Source: an uncultured Clostridia bacterium (GTDB taxonomy: Bacteria > Bacillota > Clostridia > Christensenellales > Aristaeellaceae). Taken from it: 64,000 nucleotides of DNA. Each line of letters opens with the position of its first letter. The first letter of the stretch is position 1. Location of the stretch: NCBI GenBank assembly GCA_934663595.1, contig CAKUKM010000003.1, forward strand, positions 92,344-156,343, written 5' to 3'. Position numbers and translations under genes: made by a program. The notes beneath the pieces are model-generated. The model was not told where the DNA came from and searched no databases. It worked only from the letters and a program-made list of their open reading frames with translations. Below, in pieces: positions 16,158-22,530 of the stretch.

Positions 16158-16514
16158 ATGTTCAAAAAATGGAATTGGTGGCGCGCGTGGCTGGTGCAGA
16201 TTGCGGAAATGTTGGCGCTGGGCGCGATTGCGGCGCTTGTGGAACCGCTGGGCGCGATTGTGTACGGCGCAATTTCGTGGGGCGCACTTCCGCTCGCGGG
16301 TGCAGTCAGCGCCTATCGGACGACGCGCCGCGGACTGAATAATTATTTATCCTGGCTCGCGCCGCCGCTCTGCGCGATTGCGGCGCATAGCCTGATCTGG
16401 ATATATCCTCCGTCTCCGGGGCCGGTGTTGCTCTGCGCGCTGATTTCGCTGATTGGCGCGGCGGCGGGCGAGGTTCTGAATCGCGAAACCAACGACAAAA
16501 GCAAAGGGGCGTAA
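16158..16514 (+). CDS. Small membrane protein of unknown function
   Basis: 118 residues with three or four hydrophobic segments (about 10-30, 33-52, 64-82 and 85-106) and short polar ends; the C-terminus is charged (NRETNDKSKGA). The spacing of 11 bases after hemW and 5 bases before the sugar kinase gene, plus GAGGGCG before the ATG, supports a real coding gene in a continuous plus-strand run. I do not recognise the family; there are no motifs for transport or catalysis. A small membrane-embedded accessory or structural protein is all that can be said. Confidence 0.65.
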   Translation: MFKKWNWWRAWLVQIAEMLALGAIAALVEPLGAIVYGAISWGALPLAGAVSAYRTTRRGLNNYLSWLAPPLCAIAAHSLIWIYPPSPGPVLLCALISLIGAAAGEVLNRETNDKSKGA

Positions 16515-16519
16515 ATTCA

Positions 16520-18040
16520 ATGGAAAAGGATCTGATTCTCACCTGCGACGCCGGCACGACGGGCTGCAAATGCGCGCTGATTTCCTTCAGCGGCGAGACG
16601 GTCAGCTCAGTGCGCCGCAGCTATCCGACCAACTATCCGCAGCCGAACTGGGCGGAGCAGGATCCCGATCTGATCCTGAATGCGGTTTACGACGGCGTGC
16701 GCGAGCTGCTGCAGCAGGTCAGTCCGCAGCGCATCGCCTGCGTCGGCCTTTCCGGCACGATGAACGGCTGCATTCCGACGGATGCGGACGGCAAGGCGCT
16801 GCACGCGAACATCATTCATTCGGACAGCCGCACGGAGAAGCAGGTGGAGGAAATCTGCAAGGTGATTTCGCCGGAGGATTTCTATCGCCTGACCGGCAAT
16901 CGCGCGGATACGCACTACACGCTGCCGAAAATTCTCTGGTTCAAGGAACATGAACCGGATATTTATGCACGCGCGCGCTGGTTTTTAAACATTAAGGATT
17001 ACCTTTACGGCAACCTGACCGGGCGGTTTGGCTATACCGATTATTCGGACGCATCGCTGACGATTGCGCTGGACATCAACAACCGCCGCTGGGCGAGCGA
17101 GATGCTGACGGAGCTCAGACTCGATCCGGAGCGCATGCCGAAGCTACTGGTCGGCCACGACGTTCGCGGCAAAATCAGTCGCGCGACCTATAAGCTGACG
17201 GGCCTGATTCCCGGAACGCCGGTGGCGATCGGCGGCGGCGACGGCGCGTGCACGGCACGCGGCGCGGGCGTGGTGCAGCCGGGCAGCGCGTATTGCTATA
17301 TCGGATCGAGCGCGTGGGTGTCGCAGATTCTGCCGATGCCGCTGATGGACCCGAAAATGCGCCTGTTCAATTACATCGATCTGGACGGAAAATCGTGCCA
17401 CGTGTGCGGAACGGTGCAGTGCGGCGCGGCGGCGTTCGATTGGGCGCTGGAGAATTTGCTGGGCGGAAACGGCCATCCGGCGGACATTTCCAGCGTGGAA
17501 AACATGGCGCGCCAGATTCAACCCGGCGCGGAGGGCGTTTTGTTCCTGCCGACGCTGATGGGCTGGCGCACGCCGTATTGGGATGCGAACACGCGCGGCT
17601 GCCTGATGGGCTTTTCGCTGTATCACGATCGGCGGCACATCGCGCGCGCGGTTTACGAGGGCATCGCGTTTGCGCTGAATGCGTGCGTGGAGGTCATGGA
17701 GGAATGCGGCGCGCCGGTGCGGTCGATGATGCTGACCGGCGGCGGCGCGCGCAGCGGACTCTGGCCGGACATTCTCGCCTCGATGTTTAACATGACGGCG
17801 CGCGTGCATCAGGCGCCGGGCGAGACGACCTCGCTGGGCGCGGCGATTGCCGCGGGCGTCGGCGTGGGCGTATTCAAGGGCTATTCGGAGGCGGGCGAGG
17901 TGATTCGCGCGCGCTCTACGCATCAGCCGAATCCGCAGTGGCGCGATGCATATGCGCAGCTTTATCCCATTTATGCGGATATTTATGCACAAATCAAGCC
18001 GCTGAACGATCGCATTGCGAAGTTCAAGGTTGGAGAATAA
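16520..18040 (+). CDS. FGGY-family carbohydrate kinase (xylulokinase-like)
   Basis: 506 residues. The N-terminal phosphate-binding loop is DAGTTGCKCALIS (10-22). The hallmark FGGY signatures follow: GLSGTMNGCIPTDADG, a hexokinase/actin ATPase core with GGGDGACTARGAG, and the C-terminal MMLTGGGARSGLWPDILASMFNM with APGETTSLGAAIAAGVG. Length and order match xylulokinase-type kinases that phosphorylate pentuloses or related ketoses in the cytosol. No isomerase, aldolase or sugar transporter lies beside it, so the substrate (xylulose, ribulose, other) is open. AAAGGGG precedes the ATG. The next gene's start lies immediately downstream, its ribosome site inside the last codons (GTTGGAGAATAA). Confidence 0.9.
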   Translation: MEKDLILTCDAGTTGCKCALISFSGETVSSVRRSYPTNYPQPNWAEQDPDLILNAVYDGVRELLQQVSPQRIACVGLSGTMNGCIPTDADGKALHANIIHSDSRTEKQVEEICKVISPEDFYRLTGNRADTHYTLPKILWFKEHEPDIYARARWFLNIKDYLYGNLTGRFGYTDYSDASLTIALDINNRRWASEMLTELRLDPERMPKLLVGHDVRGKISRATYKLTGLIPGTPVAIGGGDGACTARGAGVVQPGSAYCYIGSSAWVSQILPMPLMDPKMRLFNYIDLDGKSCHVCGTVQCGAAAFDWALENLLGGNGHPADISSVENMARQIQPGAEGVLFLPTLMGWRTPYWDANTRGCLMGFSLYHDRRHIARAVYEGIAFALNACVEVMEECGAPVRSMMLTGGGARSGLWPDILASMFNMTARVHQAPGETTSLGAAIAAGVGVGVFKGYSEAGEVIRARSTHQPNPQWRDAYAQLYPIYADIYAQIKPLNDRIAKFKVGE

Positions 18041-18041
18041 A

Positions 18042-18707
18042 ATGGTCGATCTGGATTCGCTGCGCGACTATTTTGACCGGACGATTCCGATGCTGCCCGA
18101 GCTGTTTAACATCGCGCACGCGATTTGCGGCAACGCGCAGGCCGCGGAATATGCGCTGATGTACGCGCTGATGGAGCTGTGGATGAGTGAATCGCGCGGA
18201 AATCCCGGCCTGCGGGAGGGGCTGCGCAATGAGATTCGCGAGGTTGCGCTGGAGGAATCGGGCGGCGAGTGCACGTGGACGGGCGCGGAATTCGCGCTGG
18301 ATCCGCTGCTGGGGCGCGAAAATGCGCGGATGCGGCGGATGATTGTGCTGCGCTACGGGTGCAATCTTTCGTGCGCGCTGATCGGCCGACTGTTTCAGCA
18401 ATCCGCATCCGCAGTGCGCCGCCAGCTCGCGCGCTTTTTGATGCGTTGGGCCAGCGCGGAACAGATTCCCGAACGACAGGCGGAGGCGGCGCTGACCCGG
18501 CGCATTCGCCGACAGATGCTGACGCCGTCGCCCAGCATGCCGGCAACCGAAGCGATTTACCGCGCGCTGGCAGAAGAGGCTGTTCAGACCGCACGACCGC
18601 GGCATATCGTTTCGCGCATGCTGCGAAGGGTGGCGGCAGGCGTGCTGATTGCGCTCTGCGCGCTGCTATTCTGGCTGATCGGCGTGCTGATTTACCCGGT
18701 CGGATGA
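18042..18707 (+). CDS. Sigma-70-like protein with a C-terminal membrane anchor
   Basis: 221 residues from the ATG at 18042 (GGAGA 9 bases upstream). Residues about 20-50 (LFNIAHAICGNAQAAEYALMYALMELWM) look like degenerate sigma region 2. Residues about 95-136 (RRMIVLRYGCNLSCALIGRLFQQSASAVRRQLARFL) look like the region 4 helix-turn-helix. Between 140 and 195 is a basic linker, and 196-218 is a hydrophobic transmembrane segment, leaving two residues outside. ECF sigma factors are normally soluble and their anti-sigma partners carry the membrane helix; here both features are in one chain. It could be a membrane-tethered regulator or a decayed sigma factor. It overlaps the next gene by ATGA. Confidence 0.6.
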   Translation: MVDLDSLRDYFDRTIPMLPELFNIAHAICGNAQAAEYALMYALMELWMSESRGNPGLREGLRNEIREVALEESGGECTWTGAEFALDPLLGRENARMRRMIVLRYGCNLSCALIGRLFQQSASAVRRQLARFLMRWASAEQIPERQAEAALTRRIRRQMLTPSPSMPATEAIYRALAEEAVQTARPRHIVSRMLRRVAAGVLIALCALLFWLIGVLIYPVG

Positions 18708-19237
18708 AGCTGCGGCTTGAAAGAACGCTGACCGGGCGCATTCTGGATATTGGCGGCGGCGGCGAATGCGTGATGGGTCGGCTGTACGGCGCGCGCGTTA
18801 CGGCCATCGATCATTCCCGCGAGGAGCTGGACGAGGCTCCGAACGTTTGCGAAAAGCGATTGATGGATGCGGAAGCGCTGGATTTTGGTGATTGCACCTT
18901 CGAAAACGCGACGTTTTTTTATACATTGATGTACATGCCGCGCGATACGCAGGCGCGCGCGATTGCGGAGGCGACGCGCGTGCTGAAGCCGGGCGGGCGA
19001 TTGGCGATCTGGGATTGCGAAATCGAGCGCGCGTTTCCGGAACCGCACCTCGCGGAGCTCGAGCTGGACATCGCGGGCGAGCGGCTGAATGTGACCTACG
19101 GGATCATCGATCCGGATGCGCGCCAGTGCGCGGACACGTTTGTCCGGCTGTGCGGCGAGCAATCGCTAATCGAACGCGCGCGCAAGCAGTGCGACGCCCA
19201 TTTTGCGCTCGAGTTTGTGAAACCGGGGGAGCGGTGA
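18704..19237 (+). CDS. Class I SAM-dependent methyltransferase, short UbiE/Methyltransf_11 type
   Basis: 177 residues from the ATG at 18704, which overlaps the sigma-like gene stop (ATGA). The SAM motif is LDIGGGGECVMGRLYGARVTAID (motif I with the acidic end of strand two), followed by DAEALDFGD (motif II region) and RVLKPGGRLAIWD (motif III). This is the Methyltransf_11 pattern of small-molecule or quinone methyltransferases, but the protein is short and lacks a substrate-binding cap, so the acceptor is unknown. The next gene starts two bases after its stop, so the set from the sugar kinase to the orphan gene may be one transcript. Confidence 0.78.
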   Translation: MKLRLERTLTGRILDIGGGGECVMGRLYGARVTAIDHSREELDEAPNVCEKRLMDAEALDFGDCTFENATFFYTLMYMPRDTQARAIAEATRVLKPGGRLAIWDCEIERAFPEPHLAELELDIAGERLNVTYGIIDPDARQCADTFVRLCGEQSLIERARKQCDAHFALEFVKPGER

Positions 19238-19238
19238 A

Positions 19239-20333
19239 ATGCGTCGGTTCGATTACTTTCTTTATGGCGATTGCCCGGTAAGAATTTGCGCGGACAATCC
19301 GCGCGCATGGTTTGATGCGGAGACGGACGCGATTCTGACGGAAATCGTGAAATCAGAGCCGGGAAAATGCGATTGCGGCGCGGTTGAAGTGCGCTTTTCG
19401 ACGGAAAGAATCGAAAACCTGATTCGAATTGGGCTTTTGCGGCGGGAAAATGGCGCGCTGTGGCTCGATTCTCCGGTTTTGTTGGAGGAGGACGTTGCTG
19501 CGATTGAGAAAGGAATGTCCGCGCGTGTTGCGCGCATGGCGCAGTCCGTTTTGAACGGCCGTTCGGCATTTGAAAAAGCGGTGAAAACGCTGCAAAACGG
19601 CTTTTCTGTCGAGAGAAATCTCTATCATTTGCTGTGCGCGGCGACCTTTGACGGGCAGTTTTTCGATCTGCTTTCCGAACGCGGCGTGGTTTCGACTTCG
19701 CGCATGCATGAATCGGGCTTGGATTATTTGATTATCGTCTATGAAAAATCGACCGAATTGGAGCGCTTTTCGCGCAAGCTGCTCTGTTCTTATAATCGCA
19801 TGACCGATGGAGTGCGAGCGCTCCAGTCATTCGGCGATTCTGACGGCGATCGAATGGATTTTTATCGATTTAACAGTCTTAGAGCTTCGAAAAGATTGAC
19901 GGATTCTGCGATTTTGCGTGCATGGAACGAGCTTCCGGAGCAGGATTTCGCAAAAAAAATGCTCGATGCGGCGGAGAGCCTGGCGAATTTTGGCGAATGT
20001 GATTCGAAGCGCGAATGGTTGCTGGAGCAATTCGAGTATGCGTCGGGCGGCAAACTGGCTGTGCCGGTATATCGAAGCGCCGATTTAGCGTGCGTTGCAG
20101 AGCTGACTGCTTTGTCAGATGAATGCTTATACGATCAAATGAGCTCGGCGATTTCGGAGAAAACGGGGCTGATTTGTGCGGCACACGGCGTTGGGACGGG
20201 AGAAATCGCGAATGAAATGTATCATATTGCGTTTGGAATGCTCAATGAGCGCCTGATCGAGAGCGGTTTTGCCGAAAAACCTCGCGAATATCCGGGCGAA
20301 GGCAGGTATTTGAAATCGATCGAGCTGAAATAG
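19239..20333 (+). CDS. Conserved-looking protein of unknown function
   Basis: 364 residues, start ATG one base after the previous stop region, with GGGGGAG inside the upstream gene end. I do not recognise it. It is soluble with no signal peptide or membrane helix. It has a cysteine pair at residues 44-46 (CDCGAV) and a Phe/Tyr-rich N-terminus; charged amphipathic helices dominate from residue 90 on, with several motifs that look like a helical repeat (LLERFSRKLLCSYNRM, LLEQFEYASGGK). It uses noticeably more AT-rich codons (gaa, ttt, att) than its neighbours, which hints at later acquisition, but this is a visual impression, not a computed statistic. Confidence 0.6.
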   Translation: MRRFDYFLYGDCPVRICADNPRAWFDAETDAILTEIVKSEPGKCDCGAVEVRFSTERIENLIRIGLLRRENGALWLDSPVLLEEDVAAIEKGMSARVARMAQSVLNGRSAFEKAVKTLQNGFSVERNLYHLLCAATFDGQFFDLLSERGVVSTSRMHESGLDYLIIVYEKSTELERFSRKLLCSYNRMTDGVRALQSFGDSDGDRMDFYRFNSLRASKRLTDSAILRAWNELPEQDFAKKMLDAAESLANFGECDSKREWLLEQFEYASGGKLAVPVYRSADLACVAELTALSDECLYDQMSSAISEKTGLICAAHGVGTGEIANEMYHIAFGMLNERLIESGFAEKPREYPGEGRYLKSIELK

Positions 20334-20334
20334 T

Positions 20335-20383
20335 CTGTCCCGCCTGTGCGCGTCGCCCGTTTGAGCGCCGCGAGGCGGGACAG
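20335..20383. repeat. 11-bp perfect inverted repeat after the orphan gene
   Basis: CTGTCCCGCCT (20335-20345) and AGGCGGGACAG (20373-20383) are exact complements around 27 bases. No T-run follows, so it could be an mRNA 3'-end structure, not a clear terminator. Confidence 0.75.
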
Positions 20384-20413
20384 TGATCTATGTAAAGAAG
20401 GAGGAGGCCTTCG

Positions 20414-20449
20414 ATGTTTGTATTATACAGGAGAGATATGAACTCGTGA
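20414..20449 (+). CDS. Possible 11-codon leader ORF
   Basis: An ATG at 20414 follows an unusually strong ribosome site (AAGAAGGAGGAGG, 20395-20407) and encodes 11 residues (MFVLYRRDMNS) before a TGA at 20447. It lies just upstream of the acetyltransferase gene. It may be a leader peptide, the start of a decayed gene, or a coincidence. No regulatory hairpin was seen between it and the next start. Confidence 0.25.
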   Translation: MFVLYRRDMNS

Positions 20450-20493
20450 TGAACCGGCTGAGAACGATTTTGAAAAGGTGAGGGGGAGAAGAA

Positions 20494-21012
20494 ATGGAGA
20501 TTCGCAGGCTCGATCTCGAGCAATATCGCGGAAAAAAGCTGCGGTTTGAGTATCAAACGCCCGGCTATTGGGAGCTGATTGCGGAAAAACGCGCGTTTCG
20601 ATTCGAATACAGGGCGTTTCCGCAGCCGAAGGAGCACATGTTTGAGGATGTACTGCTGCAGGAATGGCTGGAAAAGCCCGTGCTGTTCGGCGCGTTTGAA
20701 GGCGGCGAGCTCGCGGGGCTGATTGAGGGCAGCATCGAAAGCTGGAACAATCGCTTTCGCATTTCCAATCTCCTGGTGGACAGCAAATACCGGAAACGGG
20801 GAATCGGCGCGGCGCTGATGGCGCGCATGCTCGAGGAAGCGGCTGCGCAGCGTGCGCGAATGGCGGTGCTGGAGGTGCAATCCTGCAACGTCCCGGCGAT
20901 GCATCTGTACGAAAGGAGCGGATTCCAGATCATCGGATTCGACATGTTTAGCTACAGCAACGAGGATCTCGAGAACCACGAAATGCGCATCGAGATGGGC
21001 AAAAAGCTGTGA
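20494..21012 (+). CDS. GNAT-family N-acetyltransferase
   Basis: 172 residues with GAGGGGGAG before the ATG. Acetyl-CoA binding motif A is well kept: ISNLLVDSKYRKRGIGAALMARMLEEA, with the R/Q-x-x-G-x-G/A loop as RKRGIG. Motif B follows as LEVQSCNVPAMHLYERSGFQIIGFDMFSYSN. The late segment (GFxxIGFDxFxYxN) resembles streptothricin acetyltransferases of Bacillus and sat-type proteins, but those have an acidic, tyrosine-rich N-terminus not matched here, so drug modification is only a possibility. GNATs move an acetyl group to amines of small molecules or proteins. Cytosolic; no linked resistance gene is visible. Confidence 0.85.
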   Translation: MEIRRLDLEQYRGKKLRFEYQTPGYWELIAEKRAFRFEYRAFPQPKEHMFEDVLLQEWLEKPVLFGAFEGGELAGLIEGSIESWNNRFRISNLLVDSKYRKRGIGAALMARMLEEAAAQRARMAVLEVQSCNVPAMHLYERSGFQIIGFDMFSYSNEDLENHEMRIEMGKKL

Positions 21013-21019
21013 AAAAAAG

Positions 21020-21078
21020 ACTCCCTTCCGGCGAAGCGGCGGTTTGGTTCGCCGTCGCGCCGGAAGGGAGTTCGTTTT
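21020..21078. terminator. Bidirectional terminator between the acetyltransferase and trxA
   Basis: A 14-bp perfect stem (21020-21033 / 21058-21071) surrounds an internal GCGGCGG/CCGT pairing; T-runs follow on the plus side (21074-21078) and A-runs precede it, serving the convergent trxA gene. Confidence 0.88.
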
Positions 21079-21081
21079 TGT

Positions 21082-21390
21082 TTAGCCGATGAATTCCTCA
21101 ATGGATTCCTTCGGACGATAGCCGACCAGCGTGCCCATCGCCTGACCACCGTCGAACAGCATCAGCGTCGGAATGCTGGCGATGTGGTATTTCATCGCGA
21201 GATCGTATTGCTCGTCGATATTCACCTTGCCAACCTTGATATCCGCGCGTTCCTCGGCGATTTCCGCGACGATCGGCGCGAGCATTTTGCACGGGCCGCA
21301 CCACGTCGCCCAGAAGTCGACCAGCACGGGCTTATCGGATTTGAGCACTTCCTGCTCGAAATTCTCCTGCGTAAGCGTAATTTCTGCCAT
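21082..21390 (-). CDS. trxA: Thioredoxin
   Basis: 102 residues. The thioredoxin active site WCGPC is at 30-34 (FWATWCGPCKMLAP), with the cis-proline loop SIPTLMLF and the conserved GYRPKE ending. It is a cytosolic dithiol reductant for ribonucleotide reductase, peroxiredoxins and other targets. AAAGGAG lies 9 bases before the ATG. It is the last gene on the minus strand before the shared terminator, 66 bases after the Nudix gene, so it may be the tail of the CODH/ACS unit or a separate transcript. A ferredoxin-thioredoxin-reductase-like gene is present at 54631, which could be its reductase. Confidence 0.96.
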   Translation of the reverse strand: MAEITLTQENFEQEVLKSDKPVLVDFWATWCGPCKMLAPIVAEIAEERADIKVGKVNIDEQYDLAMKYHIASIPTLMLFDGGQAMGTLVGYRPKESIEEFIG

Positions 21391-21455
21391 AATTAAGCTC
21401 CTTTCGCTTCTTTGTATCTATTTTGACGCGCGCGTTTCGAAAAAATGCGCGCGGG

Positions 21456-21935
21456 TCAATCGTAATTCGTGAGCATTTGAACCGAATCCGGCAAATGCCG
21501 AACGGCCGTTTTCAGAAAGCGCGGCTGGAAATTCGCGGTCTCCAGCGCGTCGAAGGTCAGCCATTCAAAGCGCATGCGCTGATTTCCGCCCTCGAGATAC
21601 TCGAAGGAATCGCCGCGCGCGAGCAAATCCGTTTTCGAAAAGTCGATCAGATAGTAAAAACACAGCTCGTGATACCGCTTTCCGCTGGCCTGCTCGGTAA
21701 AAAACGCCTGATTTATCCAAAGCGGGCGCTCAATTTGCGCGTCAATCCCCAATTCCTCGCGCAATTCGCGCAAAACGGCAGCCTCCGCAGTTTCTCCGGC
21801 ATGCACGCGTCCGCCGGGCAGATACGCGTACGCGCAGAAATCATCGCGCAGCACAAGCAAACGCCCCTCGCAGACGAGAATCGCCGCGGCGCGATAGTTG
21901 AAGCGCAGGCCGTCTGCGGAAAATGTAATGTCCAT
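21456..21935 (-). CDS. Nudix hydrolase
   Basis: 159 residues. The Nudix box GxxxxxExxxxxxxREUxEExGU is complete (GGRVHAGETAEAAVLRELREELGI). The rest has the compact beta-sheet pattern of the small hydrolases that cleave nucleoside diphosphates linked to another group (NDP-X), including mutagenic dNTPs or NDP-sugars. Its ATG directly follows the stop of the formyl-THF cyclo-ligase gene (TGA then ATG), so they are cotranslated. Substrate cannot be deduced; fusion-like clustering with a folate enzyme does not by itself indicate a dihydroneopterin triphosphate role, although that is one possibility. Confidence 0.88.
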   Translation of the reverse strand: MDITFSADGLRFNYRAAAILVCEGRLLVLRDDFCAYAYLPGGRVHAGETAEAAVLRELREELGIDAQIERPLWINQAFFTEQASGKRYHELCFYYLIDFSKTDLLARGDSFEYLEGGNQRMRFEWLTFDALETANFQPRFLKTAVRHLPDSVQMLTNYD

Positions 21936-22472
21936 TCAGGTATCTGCAATCACGAGATCCACCGGGATGTCGTGCGCCTCGGTCTCCAGATGATCGAACA
22001 TCTGAAAGCCGTAGCACAGCGCGACCAGCGGGTGATTGGGCTCCTTCGCGAGAAATCGATCGTAAAATCCGCCGCCATAGCCGAGTCTGCGGCCCTCGGG
22101 GTCAAAGGCGAGTCCCGGCATCAGCACGAGCGCAGTATCGTCGTCCGCAATCGGCTCGTCCGCGATCGGCTCGGGAATGCCATATGCGCCGGGCGCGACC
22201 TGATCGGGATCGTCCAGCCAGAGAAAGCGCATTTCGTCGCCATAGACCTTCGGCACGGCGACGCGCTTGCCCTCCTGAATGGCGCGGCGAATCAGCGCGT
22301 CCGTGCGCACCTCCTGATTGTAGGAAAGATACGCGTAGATCGAGCGGCAATCGCGATAGAATTTGGTTTGCAGAAACTTTTCCGCGAGTCGTTCGCTTGC
22401 GCGCTCGATTTCCTCCCGCGTCATCGCGCGCTTCTTTTCGCCGATGGCGCGGCGCATTGCTTTTTTGTCCAT
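21936..22472 (-). CDS. 5-formyltetrahydrofolate cyclo-ligase
   Basis: 178 residues. The family signature GYGGGFYDRFLA near residue 137-148 is intact, and the N-terminus shows the usual basic helix (MDKKAMRRAIGEKKRAM) with the ATP-binding region around residues 1-20. The enzyme turns 5-formyl-THF plus ATP into 5,10-methenyl-THF, returning a stored folate form to the active pool. Placement immediately after acsB is notable because methenyl-THF feeds the methyl branch of the Wood-Ljungdahl pathway, but the short hairpin between them may separate transcripts. The gene is followed without a gap by the Nudix gene. Confidence 0.92.
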   Translation of the reverse strand: MDKKAMRRAIGEKKRAMTREEIERASERLAEKFLQTKFYRDCRSIYAYLSYNQEVRTDALIRRAIQEGKRVAVPKVYGDEMRFLWLDDPDQVAPGAYGIPEPIADEPIADDDTALVLMPGLAFDPEGRRLGYGGGFYDRFLAKEPNHPLVALCYGFQMFDHLETEAHDIPVDLVIADT

Positions 22473-22493
22473 TACTGTTCCTCATCAGAAAGA

Positions 22494-22520
22494 TTGGGGA
22501 GAGGTTGCGCCTCTCCCCAA
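22494..22520 (-). terminator. Stem-loop after acsB
   Basis: Perfect 11-bp stem (22494-22504 / 22510-22520) with a TTGCG-type loop. On the minus strand a short T-rich stretch (TCTTTC) follows, so partial termination between acsB and the cyclo-ligase gene is likely. Confidence 0.7.
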
Positions 22521-22530
22521 CAAATTTGAA

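Noticed and set aside
20242..20979. 245-residue minus-strand frame across the GNAT gene and intergenic dyad
   Set aside because: No domain, and it runs through the clear acetyltransferase gene.
20494..21012. Streptothricin resistance call for the acetyltransferase
   Set aside because: Resemblance is limited to the C-terminal part of a very common fold; no linked resistance genes or mobile element is seen.
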